A stretch of 64,000 nt of DNA from Planococcus glaciei. GTDB taxonomy: Bacteria > Bacillota > Bacilli > Bacillales_A > Planococcaceae. The position numbers and the translations under genes were made by a program. Shown piece by piece: positions 35,536 through 44,363 of the stretch. A model generated the notes under the pieces. It ran no database searches. It saw only the letters and a list, made by a program, of their open reading frames with translations, and was not told the origin of the DNA. Where the stretch lies: assembly GCF_900099655.1 (NCBI RefSeq), contig NZ_FNDC01000001.1:372001-436000 (forward strand). The letters are read 5' to 3'. The first letter of the stretch is position 1, and every line of letters begins with the position of its first letter.

Positions 35536-35836
35536 AACCCCTTATAGCAGCGGTATGAATTAATCACATCATAACCGGCAGAAAAATCAGAAAATAGAGA
35601 CGGAATCTTTGGAAAATCCGTGGTGTTTAAAACGTTTTTGTTTAAATGATTTTTTACAATAGATTTAAGGCTAATTTGATAAGAGGGAAAACCAGGTCGT
35701 TAGAAGCTTTCGAACTTTTTCCATGTTTATAAATATTTTTTGAATATAGTCGAAAGCATTTATTTTAAATCTGTTTTTTCCGCTTGCCGGCTGAAAAGCA
35801 ACTCAACTTTACCTTTTGTTCTCTCCTTAAACGCAC

Positions 35837-35875
35837 AAAAAAGCCTTGCTGCTGTAGATGCAACAAGGCTTTTTA
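35837..35875 (-). terminator. Terminator of the aromatic regulator gene
   Basis: AAAAAAGCCTTG and CAAGGCTTTTT hairpin, 5 bp past the regulator stop. Confidence 0.85.
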
Positions 35876-35879
35876 AATT

Positions 35880-37700
35880 TTAGATTGTTATCGTCCCTTT
35901 TGATTTCAGGATGTTGATCGCCAGGTAGATGGAGAACAGCGCTTCGGTGTCGGCCAGGTCCTGGTTCAGGATTTCGCTGATTTTGGCAAGGCGGTAGCGC
36001 AGCCCGCTGATCGACATCGAGGTCTTTTTCGACGTCGCGTTGATGCTATTGCCATTGCAGATATAGGCATAAAGCGTCCGGATCAAATCAAATTCCTTGT
36101 CGATGGCGAGCAATTTGCCGATGTGCTGTTCAACAAAACGGTCGATCAGCACATCGTCTTGCACTTGGAACAGTACACTTTCAAGGCCGAGCTTCTTGAA
36201 ATAAGAGACGTTCGTTTCTTCGTTCGTGGCGCGCAAAGCGGCCAAGGTTTCGTTGTACAGCACGTTGAGCTCCATAAAGTTCTGGATCACCGTCGAAACG
36301 CCGACGCAGAATTTATAGCCCGAAAAGCGCTTCAGGCAGTATGTGAACAGATGATTGATGAACTTGTCCTGCGTGATGTTCAAGTTCTCGAACGACGGGT
36401 ATTCAATCAGGACGATGATCTTGTCGAGCTTCTGCGACACGATTGCATTGACGTTGCGTTCGTTCAGGAACAGGTTGATGTAGCGGATGAGTTCTTCATT
36501 AAAGGCGATTTCGTTTTCGGCGTTTTTGCAGTCGCGGCCGATCGTCAGCATCCAGTACGAAGAAGCGGAATTGAAGTTCAGGTAATAGGAGACTTTGTAC
36601 ATCTCCTCTTCTGTCAGCCGGTTCTCGAGCATGTCGTTCAGGAAACTGCGCTTGATGTTCTGTTCGGTGCTGATCCGGATGTTTTCGTTCAACAACAGGA
36701 TCGCCGACGTCAAGCCCGCTTTTTCGATGATCATGTAATCGAGTTCGTTCGGCTCTTCCCCGGCCGGGTAGACGAACGAGCAGTAGCCTTTGACGTCCTG
36801 CTCATAGAAAATCGGCGCGCGCAGCAGCGAAAAGCCGTCGGAATAAGGGCTGAACGTTGTCTGCTTGGCGTTGAACTTGCGCAAATCGAGCGGCTCTTCC
36901 AAGTGGCCCGCCTTCACCAGCACCTGGTGGTGGTCGTTTTCGATGAACGCCGTCAAGCCGGTCGTTTCATACAAAATGTCGACAATTTTCTGGATGCCCT
37001 GTTTCGACAGCAGCTCTTCGATCAGCCGCTGGTGGATGTCGTTCGCTTTGGCGAGATGGTCGCGCTCGGTTTTCAGCTTGTCGGTTACTTCATCAAGTTC
37101 CTGGATGATGCTTGTACCCTGGTAATAGCGCTGCTCCCCGGCAATTTCCTCGCCCCATTTGTCGAGCGGCATGCAGATGCATTTGCATTCCGCGTGCCCC
37201 ATGCCGCGGCATTCGATTTCCTTTACGAGGACCGGCTGCCCGAGAACGGTCGACAGGTAGCCGCTCGCATAGCCGCATAAAGTATGGCAGACGGGTTCTG
37301 CGCTCTTGTCATTCGCGAGCAGGTACTGGTCCGCTTCAAAGGTGTTGATCCACAGCACTTCGATGAATTCGAGCTGGTCTTTATCCGTCCCGATTTCCAG
37401 GATTTCCACTTTGTCGAGGTAGCCGTGCAGCTGGTGGAATTTCGGTCCGGCGTAGACCGCGTCCCAGACGCTATCCCATTCGAACTGCTTGGCTTTTTCG
37501 CCGTCGTTCACGCCGCAATGCCAGCCGTAGCGGGTAAAAACCCCTTTCGTGCGGTCTTTGCCGATAACTTTGACCAATTCATTTTTCAAGGCGGTCCGCG
37601 CTTCGATCGGAATCGTGATGACCCGGTCGTATAGTTCATTGACCACCGTGTCTTTTTTTGCGTCGAATAAATCTTTCAAGTTCAGCGGTTTGGCTTCCAT
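35880..37700 (-). CDS. Phenol-sensing XylR_N/V4R regulator with PucR-type C-terminal helix-turn-helix
   Basis: 606 residues from the ATG at 37700 (AAAGGGG 8 nt upstream; an ATG two codons earlier is too close to the site). Residues 1-185 are the XylR_N plus V4R sensor. H89 and W117, and C138, E161, C164 and C172, have exactly the spacing of the phenol-contact and zinc residues I recall for MopR (H106, W134; C155, E178, C181, C189). Then a B-linker/coiled coil (about 200-225), a GAF-like middle and a GGDEF-like/PucR C-terminus ending in a helix-turn-helix (INATSKKTSMSISGLRYRLAK). Normal DmpR/XylR have a sigma-54 AAA+ domain instead. It lies between the two aromatic operons it probably activates. 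Confidence 0.9.
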   Translation of the reverse strand: MEAKPLNLKDLFDAKKDTVVNELYDRVITIPIEARTALKNELVKVIGKDRTKGVFTRYGWHCGVNDGEKAKQFEWDSVWDAVYAGPKFHQLHGYLDKVEILEIGTDKDQLEFIEVLWINTFEADQYLLANDKSAEPVCHTLCGYASGYLSTVLGQPVLVKEIECRGMGHAECKCICMPLDKWGEEIAGEQRYYQGTSIIQELDEVTDKLKTERDHLAKANDIHQRLIEELLSKQGIQKIVDILYETTGLTAFIENDHHQVLVKAGHLEEPLDLRKFNAKQTTFSPYSDGFSLLRAPIFYEQDVKGYCSFVYPAGEEPNELDYMIIEKAGLTSAILLLNENIRISTEQNIKRSFLNDMLENRLTEEEMYKVSYYLNFNSASSYWMLTIGRDCKNAENEIAFNEELIRYINLFLNERNVNAIVSQKLDKIIVLIEYPSFENLNITQDKFINHLFTYCLKRFSGYKFCVGVSTVIQNFMELNVLYNETLAALRATNEETNVSYFKKLGLESVLFQVQDDVLIDRFVEQHIGKLLAIDKEFDLIRTLYAYICNGNSINATSKKTSMSISGLRYRLAKISEILNQDLADTEALFSIYLAINILKSKGTITI

Positions 37701-38119
37701 TCTCATTTCCCCTTTGTCTGAATAGGATGTGGGCCTTGCCCGGCAACGGCTGCTGGATACCAATAAACAATCTTTGTGAAATACCAATTAATGGCCACGG
37801 AATCGAAGCGCTCCCCTTTAGCGTCTTCCGGCCTTCGTCTTTATCATTAAAGTACACATCAAGAAAATAAACAACTCGAAATTTTCAAATAAATTACTAT
37901 ACTGCAAAACCATTTAGCTGTTTTGTGCTGAAATTCGGTGAAAATTGCTATGCTGGCGTTGTATTTTTCGCCGATTGGTGCTGATATTCTCAAGGTGTAA
38001 GTTTTTCATCGAATCAAACATCCATTGGCAGCTGTCACGAACGACCGCACGAAAAATAAGTAAGCGGTTACAAAAACGATACTCAGCTCAACATATCATA
38101 ATGCAGAGGAGAATGTAAA
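37701..38119. promoter_or_regulatory. Divergent control region of regulator and lower-pathway operon
   Basis: 419 bp between the regulator and the flavin reductase. It should hold both promoters and the regulator's operators. I see no sigma-54 -24/-12 promoter. A cre-like site is listed separately. CTGTTTTGTGCTG and similar short repeats around 37,918-37,935 could be operator parts, but this is weak. Confidence 0.45.
38059..38072 (+). promoter_or_regulatory. cre-like CcpA site of the lower-pathway operon
   Basis: AGTAAGCGGTTACA matches 13 of 14 positions of the cre consensus, 47 bp upstream of the flavin reductase start. Confidence 0.6.
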
Positions 38120-38593
38120 ATGGACGATTTGTTATTCAGAAAAGCAATGGGGAAATTCGCAACCGGCGTCACGGTACTTACGACAGCTCATGAAGGGGAC
38201 ATTCACGGGATGACGGCGAATGGCTTCATGTCGGTTTCATTAGACCCGAAACTGGTTGTCATTTCAATCGGGCACAAGGCACGTTTCTTGGAAAAGGTCA
38301 CGCAATCGCAGCGCTTCGCCGTTAATATTTTGGCTGAGGACCAGGAACCCCTTTCCAGGCATTTTGCTGGACGGCCGCAGGGAGAAGTGGAATTTGCCAC
38401 TCTGGATGGCCTGCCGGTGCTTGACGGAGCCGTTGCCAGAATTACATGTGAGGTTGCTTCCACTCATGTCGAAGGCGACCACACCTTATTCATCGGGAGA
38501 GTCACCGCGATTGAGTTTGAAGAAAAGAACCCTCTCCTCTTTTATTCCGGGCAATACCACGAAGTGAAAGCACTCGAAACCAATAAAATATAG
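38120..38593 (+). CDS. Flavin reductase component of the two-component monooxygenase
   Basis: 157 residues of the HpaC/flavin reductase-like fold: GKFATGVTVLTT at the start, GMTANGFMSVSLDPKLVVISI, and GQYHEVKAL at the end. It reduces FMN or FAD with NAD(P)H for the monooxygenase encoded at 34297-35505. First gene of the plus-strand operon (reductase, hydratase, dehydrogenase, aldolase, FAD synthetase-like). GAGGAGAA before the ATG. It is curious that oxygenase and reductase are in separate divergent operons. Confidence 0.9.
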   Translation: MDDLLFRKAMGKFATGVTVLTTAHEGDIHGMTANGFMSVSLDPKLVVISIGHKARFLEKVTQSQRFAVNILAEDQEPLSRHFAGRPQGEVEFATLDGLPVLDGAVARITCEVASTHVEGDHTLFIGRVTAIEFEEKNPLLFYSGQYHEVKALETNKI

Positions 38594-38605
38594 GCAGGTG
38601 AAACC

Positions 38606-39397
38606 ATGGAACTCCAAAAAATTGCCCAGCAATTGCGGGATGCAGAAAATACGAAACAGCCCATCGCCCCGCTGACCGAAACGGCAGCCGGCATCACGCC
38701 GGACGATGCCTACCGGATCCAGCTTTTGCAGATCGAGCAGAAACTCCGTGAAGGTGCAAAAGTCGAAGGCCTGAAAATCGGCTTGACGAGCAAAGCGATG
38801 CAGGACATGCTGAACGTCCATACGCCGGATTACGGCTTTGTCCTCGATTCGATGGTTTACAAGGAAGCGCGCGCCATCGACGCGGAGCGCTTTATCCAAC
38901 CGAAAGTCGAATTTGAAATTGCGTTCGTCTTCAAGGAAGCCTTGAAAGGCCCGGACGTGACGATTGAGGACGTGGTCCGGGCGACGGATTACGTCGTGCC
39001 ATCGGTCGAAATCATCGACAGCCGCATCGCGGACTGGCGCATCAAGTTTGAAGACACCGTCGCAGACAACGGCTCTTCCGCTGGCGCCTTGCTCGGTTCG
39101 AAGAAAACGAAATTAGCGGATGTGGATATCGCAGCAATTGAGATGACGGTTTACAAAAACGATGAAGCGGTCGATGCGGCATCGAGCAGCGCCGTCCTCG
39201 GCAATCCGCTGAACGCCGTCGTCTGGCTCGCCAACGAAGTGGGCCGCTACGACATCCAGATCGAGCCCGGCATGTTCGTCTTGTCCGGCGCCTTGTCGAA
39301 AGCCTTGCCGTTTGCAGCAGGCGACCGTTTCAAAGCCGACTTCGGCGTTTTGGGCGAAGTCAGTATTTCATTTCAGCCGGCAGAGGTGACAAAATGA
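38606..39397 (+). CDS. 2-hydroxypenta-2,4-dienoate hydratase / 4-oxalocrotonate decarboxylase family
   Basis: 263 residues: [31 protein letters not shown] with metal-binding Glu pair, and [17 protein letters not shown]. This is the MhpD/DmpE/DmpH family. After the hydrolase step, the hydratase adds water to give 4-hydroxy-2-oxovalerate; because a 4-oxalocrotonate branch is not seen here, hydratase is the better call. AGGTG ribosome site; 4-bp overlap with the next gene (ATGA). Confidence 0.88.
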   Translation: MELQKIAQQLRDAENTKQPIAPLTETAAGITPDDAYRIQLLQIEQKLREGAKVEGLKIGLTSKAMQDMLNVHTPDYGFVLDSMVYKEARAIDAERFIQPKVEFEIAFVFKEALKGPDVTIEDVVRATDYVVPSVEIIDSRIADWRIKFEDTVADNGSSAGALLGSKKTKLADVDIAAIEMTVYKNDEAVDAASSSAVLGNPLNAVVWLANEVGRYDIQIEPGMFVLSGALSKALPFAAGDRFKADFGVLGEVSISFQPAEVTK

Positions 39398-40275
39398 GCA
39401 AATTAAAAGTGGGAATCATCGGTTCAGGCAATATCGGAACGGATTTGATGTACAAAATCGAACGCTGCGACTCGCTCGACATGAGCGTCATGGTCGGCAT
39501 CGATGCCGATTCGGAAGGGTTGAAGCGCGCGAAAGCTGCAGGCTATACCGTCATCTCCAACGGCATCGACGGTTTGATGGAGCAATTGGACGCGGTCGAT
39601 ATCGTCTTTGACGCAACCAGCGCCTATGCCCATAAAGCGCATAGCGATCTGTTGACCGCGGCCGGCAAACGAGTCATTGACTTGACGCCGGCGGCGATCG
39701 GCCCGTTTACCGTACCCCCTGTTAACTTGAAAGCGAATTTCGATTCGCCGAACGTCAATATGGTGACGTGCGGCGGCCAGGCGACGATTCCGATCGTCCA
39801 CGCCATCAGCCGCGTCGCGCCGGTCGAATACGCGGAAATCGTAGCGACGGTATCCAGCAAAAGCGCCGGCCCCGGAACGCGCGCCAATATCGACGAGTTC
39901 ACCCATACGACGGCGCGCGCCATTGAAAAGGTTGGCGGCGCCGAGAAAGGCAAAGCGATCATCATCCTGAATCCGGCAGAGCCGCCCGTCATTATGCGCG
40001 ACACGGTCAATGCGTTGATCAAAACACCACACTATGACGAAGCGGAAATCGTGGACTCCATCAACCGGATGGTGGCCGAAGTGCAGGAATACGTTCCGGG
40101 CTACCGCTTACGGGGCACGCCGCAGTTTGATGGCCAGCGCGTCTCGGTGTTTTTGGAAGTCGAAGGCGCGGGCGACTTCTTCCCTGCCTATTCCGGCAAC
40201 CTGGATATCATGACCGCTGCGGCGGCACGGGTCGCCAACGAAATGGCGAAAGAATTACTGACGGCAAACGCGTGA
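39394..40275 (+). CDS. Acetaldehyde dehydrogenase, acylating
   Basis: 293 residues: N-terminal Rossmann motif [17 protein letters not shown], active-site Cys in [12 protein letters not shown] and a DmpF/MhpF-type C-terminus ([26 protein letters not shown]). It converts acetaldehyde, channelled from the aldolase, into acetyl-CoA. The gene overlaps the hydratase and is 12 bp before the aldolase, its usual complex partner. Confidence 0.95.
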   Translation: MSKLKVGIIGSGNIGTDLMYKIERCDSLDMSVMVGIDADSEGLKRAKAAGYTVISNGIDGLMEQLDAVDIVFDATSAYAHKAHSDLLTAAGKRVIDLTPAAIGPFTVPPVNLKANFDSPNVNMVTCGGQATIPIVHAISRVAPVEYAEIVATVSSKSAGPGTRANIDEFTHTTARAIEKVGGAEKGKAIIILNPAEPPVIMRDTVNALIKTPHYDEAEIVDSINRMVAEVQEYVPGYRLRGTPQFDGQRVSVFLEVEGAGDFFPAYSGNLDIMTAAAARVANEMAKELLTANA

Positions 40276-40287
40276 GGAGATGGACTG

Positions 40288-41295
40288 ATGGAAAAGAAAT
40301 CATTTGAGATACTAGATGTCACTTTGCGTGACGGCAGCCATGCGATGTCGCATGCCTTTACGCCCGAACAGGTGCGGGACACAGCGCGGGCGCTTGATGC
40401 GGCGGGAGTCCGCTATTTCGAAGTGTCGCACGGCGACGGGCTTGGCGGTTCGTCATTGCAGTACGGCTTGTCTGCGCATGATGAACTCGAACTGATCGAA
40501 ATCGCTGCGGATGAATGCAAGCAGGCGGAAGTATCCGTCCTGTTGATTCCGGGCATCGGCGTCAAAGGCAATTTACAAAACGCCGTGAAAGCGGGCGCGA
40601 AAATGGTGCGCGTCGCGACCCACGTCACGGAAGCGGACGTCGCCGCGCAGCATATCGCACTCGGCCGTGAACTGGGCTTGAAAACGGTCGGATTTTTGAT
40701 GATGAGCCATATGGCGCCGACTGCGAAAATCGTCGAGCAGGCGAAGCTGTTTGAAAGCTACGGCGCGGAAGTCGTCTACGTTACGGATTCGGCCGGCTAT
40801 ATGCTGCCGCAGGACGTCACCGAACGCATTTCCGCGCTAAAGCAGTCGATCGGCTGCGACATTGGCTTTCACGGCCACAATAATTTATCGATGGCGATGG
40901 CGAACACGGTCGCAGCGGTCGAAGCGGGCGCCACGTTTATCGACGGCAGCCTGCGCGCACTCGGTGCGGGCAGCGGCAACACACAGACGGAAGTGATGGT
41001 GGCGGTCCTCGAGCGCCTCGGCTACGAGACCGGCATCGACCTCTATAAGATCATGGACGCTGCCAACGATGTGGTGACGCCTTATATGCCAAGACCGCAG
41101 GAAATCACCGGGTCAAGCCTTGTCATGGGCTATTCCGGCGTATATTCCAGTTTCCTCTTGCATACGCAAGTCGCGGCAAAACGCTTCGGCGTTGATGAAC
41201 GCGACATCCTATTGGAACTCGGCCGCATGAAAGCGGTCGGCGGCCAAGAAGACCTGATCTATGACGTGGCACAGGGAATCGCGGTCCGAAACTAG
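40288..41295 (+). CDS. 4-hydroxy-2-oxovalerate aldolase
   Basis: 335 residues of the HMGL-like TIM-barrel aldolases: DVTLRDGSHAMSHAFTPEQ (about 10-28), FHGHNNLSMAMANTVAAVEAG metal site near 195, and a C-terminal communication domain. Equivalent to DmpG/MhpE. It splits 4-hydroxy-2-oxovalerate into pyruvate and acetaldehyde and forms a channelled complex with the preceding dehydrogenase. GAGGAGATG site. Confidence 0.95.
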   Translation: MEKKSFEILDVTLRDGSHAMSHAFTPEQVRDTARALDAAGVRYFEVSHGDGLGGSSLQYGLSAHDELELIEIAADECKQAEVSVLLIPGIGVKGNLQNAVKAGAKMVRVATHVTEADVAAQHIALGRELGLKTVGFLMMSHMAPTAKIVEQAKLFESYGAEVVYVTDSAGYMLPQDVTERISALKQSIGCDIGFHGHNNLSMAMANTVAAVEAGATFIDGSLRALGAGSGNTQTEVMVAVLERLGYETGIDLYKIMDAANDVVTPYMPRPQEITGSSLVMGYSGVYSSFLLHTQVAAKRFGVDERDILLELGRMKAVGGQEDLIYDVAQGIAVRN

Positions 41296-41315
41296 CACCT
41301 AACAGGAGGGTTTTT

Positions 41316-42098
41316 ATGCAGACGATCCATTTAACAAGTCAAAATACGGCGCAGTGGCACAAGGGGTTTCCGGAGCAGGCGGTGGCTATAGGGTTTTTTG
41401 ACGGTTTGCATAAAGGCCACCTGTCGGTTATACAAGAAGCCAAGCGCTTAGCGGACAAAGCCGGCATCGCATCCGCGGTCATGAGCTTTTTCCCGCATCC
41501 GAAAACGGTGCTCGGCAAAGGGGCGGAATCGTTCCCGTATTTGATGCCGCTTGAAGAAAAGCAGGCCGCGCTTGAAGCGCTCGGCATCGACACTTTGTTT
41601 CTGGTCCATTTTGACCGGGACATCGCCGGCATTCCCCCTGCCGGTTTTGTCGAGCAGTTTCTAATCGGGCTGAACGCCGTCCAGGTCGTCTGCGGCAGCG
41701 ATTTCCACTACGGCGCCCGCGGAAGCGGCAATACCGAAACGCTGGCTGCGCAAGGCGCCGGGCATTTTGGTGTGTCGGTCGTTGAACTGATGGAATTCGG
41801 CGGCGAGAAAATCAGCTCCACCCGTATCCGGCAGGCTTTGGCGCAAGGGAATATTTCCATCGTTCGAAAACTGCTCGGGAAATTCTATTCGGTCAACTGG
41901 TGCCCGAAAAATGGCCTGTTGCCATTCTACTCCCTGCCGGCACCCGGGAAATACGAAGTGACGCTGCACCATGCCGATGAAACCGTGTCGTGCAAAGCGC
42001 AAGTCCTGAACGACAAAGAAGCGAAGTTCACCCATGATTTCAAGCAATGGAGCCAGGCTGTCCGGATTGAATGGATCCGGTCGATCGGCAACCATTAG
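41316..42098 (+). CDS. FAD synthetase (RibF-type nucleotidyltransferase) in aromatic operon
   Basis: 260 residues. RibF/RibC FMN adenylyltransferase motifs: AIGFFDGLHKGHLSVI (the GFFDGVH/GxxH nucleotidyltransferase motif, about 25-40), VVCGSDFHYG, and KISSTRIRQALAQGN. The C-terminal riboflavin kinase half is short and lacks a recognisable kinase core, so it is probably only an FAD-forming enzyme. Last gene of the operon, 20 bp after the aldolase, followed by a strong terminator. It may raise FAD supply for the flavin monooxygenase (inference). Confidence 0.85.
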   Translation: MQTIHLTSQNTAQWHKGFPEQAVAIGFFDGLHKGHLSVIQEAKRLADKAGIASAVMSFFPHPKTVLGKGAESFPYLMPLEEKQAALEALGIDTLFLVHFDRDIAGIPPAGFVEQFLIGLNAVQVVCGSDFHYGARGSGNTETLAAQGAGHFGVSVVELMEFGGEKISSTRIRQALAQGNISIVRKLLGKFYSVNWCPKNGLLPFYSLPAPGKYEVTLHHADETVSCKAQVLNDKEAKFTHDFKQWSQAVRIEWIRSIGNH

Positions 42099-42103
42099 AA
42101 ACG

Positions 42104-42148
42104 AAAAGGAAGAGACACCGCCAGCGTGCGGCGTGCCTCTTCCTTTTC
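42104..42148. terminator. Bidirectional terminator after the aromatic operon
   Basis: AAAAGGAAGAG ... CTCTTCCTTTT hairpin with GC-rich upper stem, between convergent genes. Confidence 0.85.
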
Positions 42149-42160
42149 TTGTGTCTATTC

Positions 42161-43375
42161 TTATGATTTCCTCATAATCAGCTGGCGCAGTTTCAAGTTC
42201 TCCCCGAAGTGCAGGATGCCTTTCGGGTAGACTTTGGCTGCAAAATAGCCGAATGCAAATGTGGTCAGGACCAGCAGCCCGATGGACAGGCTGATTTCCG
42301 CAAACGAAGCCGCATCTTTCATGATCAGGATAATCATATTGAATGGCGACGTAAACGGAAAGATCGCCATGAACTTCGACAGCGCGGAAGTCGGGTCATC
42401 GATGACAAACAGGATGCCGGAAAAAGCGCTGACCATCAACAGGATGGAAATCGGCATTGTGGTGCCGTTGAGTTCTTCAGGACGGCTCACCATCGAACCG
42501 AATACCGCATACAGGGAAGCATATAAGAGATATCCCAGCAAGAAGAAGATGAAGAAGTACACGCAGTGCTCGGCGGTCAGAGCCGACAGATTCAATTCAA
42601 AGTTCCCGAGGCTCTGGGCAGGTTCCACGATTCCCGATTTCAAATACAGCGCGACCGATCCGAAGAAAGCCGCAAACTGCACAAGGCTCGCCAGCGCAAT
42701 GCCGAAGATTTTCCCGAAGATCATCGCCAGCGGGTTCACTTTGGTCACCATCACTTCCATGACGCGCGACGCTTTTTCCGAGGCGACGCCGGTGGCAATG
42801 GTGGTGCCGTACATCATAACCGCCATCAGGATGAACATCAGCATCAAGTAAATCACAAAGACCGAAACTTCGTTTTCTGAAGTGAATTTCCCTTTTTCCA
42901 TGGCGACTGGAACAAACAGGGCTTGCTGATCGGCCGCCGATATGCCGTTGCTGTCAGCAATCCGCTGCGTATTTTTCGCTTGAAGATACTGCGACAGCGA
43001 CGAATTCAACACGACGTCATTGTTTTTTGAGAAGTACGTGACGGAATAATTGCTTTCGCCTTTATCGATGATGTATAAGCCGGCAATTTTGCCTTCCTGG
43101 GCATCTTCCTTCAACGAACTCACTTGGCTGTTCGCTCCTTCTTTCCATTCCCAGTCTGTCAGCTGCCCTTCCAGTTCCGCCAACTGAATCTCCGGCGCGT
43201 TGGAGATGACCGCCACTTCCTCTTTCGCGTCTGCAAAATTCTCGAGCAGGCTCGGAAGCGAAATGGCGAAGATGGAAATCAGGATCAAGGCGAGCGTTGT
43301 CGTCAGGTACGACTTCGATGTCACTCTTTCCCGAAACGATTGCTTGAAGACCAAATAGAAGTTTCTCATCATCAA
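42161..43375 (-). CDS. ABC-2 type transporter permease (NatB-like)
   Basis: 404 residues. One N-terminal membrane helix (about 22-42), a long extracytoplasmic domain (about 45-165), and five or six further helices (about 175-390), with the motif TGVASEKASRVMEVMVTKVNPLAMIFGKI typical of the NatB family. With its ATPase partner (4-bp ATGA overlap) it forms an exporter; NatAB exports sodium, but the substrate cannot be deduced here. Confidence 0.9.
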   Translation of the reverse strand: MMMRNFYLVFKQSFRERVTSKSYLTTTLALILISIFAISLPSLLENFADAKEEVAVISNAPEIQLAELEGQLTDWEWKEGANSQVSSLKEDAQEGKIAGLYIIDKGESNYSVTYFSKNNDVVLNSSLSQYLQAKNTQRIADSNGISAADQQALFVPVAMEKGKFTSENEVSVFVIYLMLMFILMAVMMYGTTIATGVASEKASRVMEVMVTKVNPLAMIFGKIFGIALASLVQFAAFFGSVALYLKSGIVEPAQSLGNFELNLSALTAEHCVYFFIFFLLGYLLYASLYAVFGSMVSRPEELNGTTMPISILLMVSAFSGILFVIDDPTSALSKFMAIFPFTSPFNMIILIMKDAASFAEISLSIGLLVLTTFAFGYFAAKVYPKGILHFGENLKLRQLIMRKS

Positions 43376-44256
43376 TCCCCTGCCTTTTCAATGAATATTT
43401 GATTGAGTGACGGGTCCGCGATGCCGATTTTCCGGATCGCCACCAAACTTTTCAGTTTCTCGATGAGATGAAGCCCCTGTTCCATGGAACTGACCTGCAA
43501 TTGATATTCTTTTCCTTTTTTCACGAAATCCGTTTGCAGCCCTGTTAAATGTTCCTCCAAAGGCTGTGCGGATTCGATGTTCACATACTTGAAGCCGTAC
43601 CGGGTTTTGATGTCCGAAATCGCGCCCGACAGCACCACTTCGCCATGCTTCATCAAATACACGCGGTCGCAGAACGATTCCACGCTTTCCATCCGGTGGC
43701 TTGAAAAGATCAGCGTTTTCTTCAGCCGGATCAGGTCTTCGATTACGCCTTCGAGCATCTGTGCATTGACCGGATCCAAACCGCTGAACGGCTCATCCAA
43801 AATGACCAGGTCCGGGTCGTGCATCAGCGCCGCGATCAATTGAATTTTTTGCTGGTTTCCTTTTGATAAATCCCCGGTGTCTTTTTTGAGGTACTCGCTG
43901 ATCCCCAAGCGCTCAATCCATTTCAGGGCTTCCTGTTTGGCAGCGCGCTTGCTCATGCCTTCCAATTGGCCGAAATACACCAATTGGTCGAGCATGTTCA
44001 TCTTCGGATACAGCCCTCTTTCTTCAGGCAGATAGCCGAGTTTCACTTCTTTGCGCGAGAACGGCCGGCCTCCCCATTGGATGCTGCCGCTTTCCTGCTG
44101 CAATAACCCGAGAATCATCCGGATCGTCGTGGTTTTTCCTGCTCCGTTTCTTCCCAGCAGCCCCACGGCTTCGCCTTGGTTGACCGATAAAGACAAGTTC
44201 TTTACCGCGTGGTAAGGTCCGAAATGCTTGTTTAAATCGTTGATCGTCAGGTTCAT
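43372..44256 (-). CDS. ABC transporter ATP-binding protein (NatA-like)
   Basis: 294 residues from the ATG at 44256 (AGGGAG 6 nt upstream). Walker A GRNGAGKTT, signature DLSKGNQQKIQ (variant of LSGGQ, usual for NatA) and Walker B LVILDEPFSGLDP are present. C-terminal 70 residues form a regulatory domain. Operon: 141-residue protein, 25-residue membrane peptide, this ATPase, then permease. Confidence 0.93.
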   Translation of the reverse strand: MNLTINDLNKHFGPYHAVKNLSLSVNQGEAVGLLGRNGAGKTTTIRMILGLLQQESGSIQWGGRPFSRKEVKLGYLPEERGLYPKMNMLDQLVYFGQLEGMSKRAAKQEALKWIERLGISEYLKKDTGDLSKGNQQKIQLIAALMHDPDLVILDEPFSGLDPVNAQMLEGVIEDLIRLKKTLIFSSHRMESVESFCDRVYLMKHGEVVLSGAISDIKTRYGFKYVNIESAQPLEEHLTGLQTDFVKKGKEYQLQVSSMEQGLHLIEKLKSLVAIRKIGIADPSLNQIFIEKAGD

Positions 44257-44272
44257 CCTAATCTCCCTCTCT

Positions 44273-44350
44273 TTAGAAAAATGCTTTATACACGACAATG
44301 ACCAGCACACCCGCCAGCACACACAATGCGTATTGCCATAGCTTGTTCAT
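44273..44350 (-). CDS. 25-residue membrane microprotein in the ABC exporter operon
   Basis: ATG at 44350 with GGAG 9 nt upstream, stop 16 bp before the ATPase ribosome site and start. The product begins MNKLWQYALC, then a hydrophobic helix of about 15 residues and ends VVYKAFF: a typical single-span microprotein with a cytoplasmic positive end. Tight packing and spacing within the operon support it. It may be a small subunit or regulator of the transporter. Confidence 0.65.
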   Translation of the reverse strand: MNKLWQYALCVLAGVLVIVVYKAFF

Positions 44351-44363
44351 CCAAATCATCTCC

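Larger units (their letters stand above)
35506..35879. other. 374-bp intergenic region: aromatic operon promoter and regulator terminator
   Basis: Contains the cre-like site (35522-35535), AT-rich promoter sequence and the terminator of the regulator gene (35837-35875). No gene seen. Confidence 0.5.

Noticed and set aside
37701..38119. Sigma-54 promoter for the aromatic operons
   Set aside because: The regulator has a DmpR-like sensor, so I looked for TGGCAC-N5-TTGCA; none is present and the regulator lacks the sigma-54 ATPase domain.
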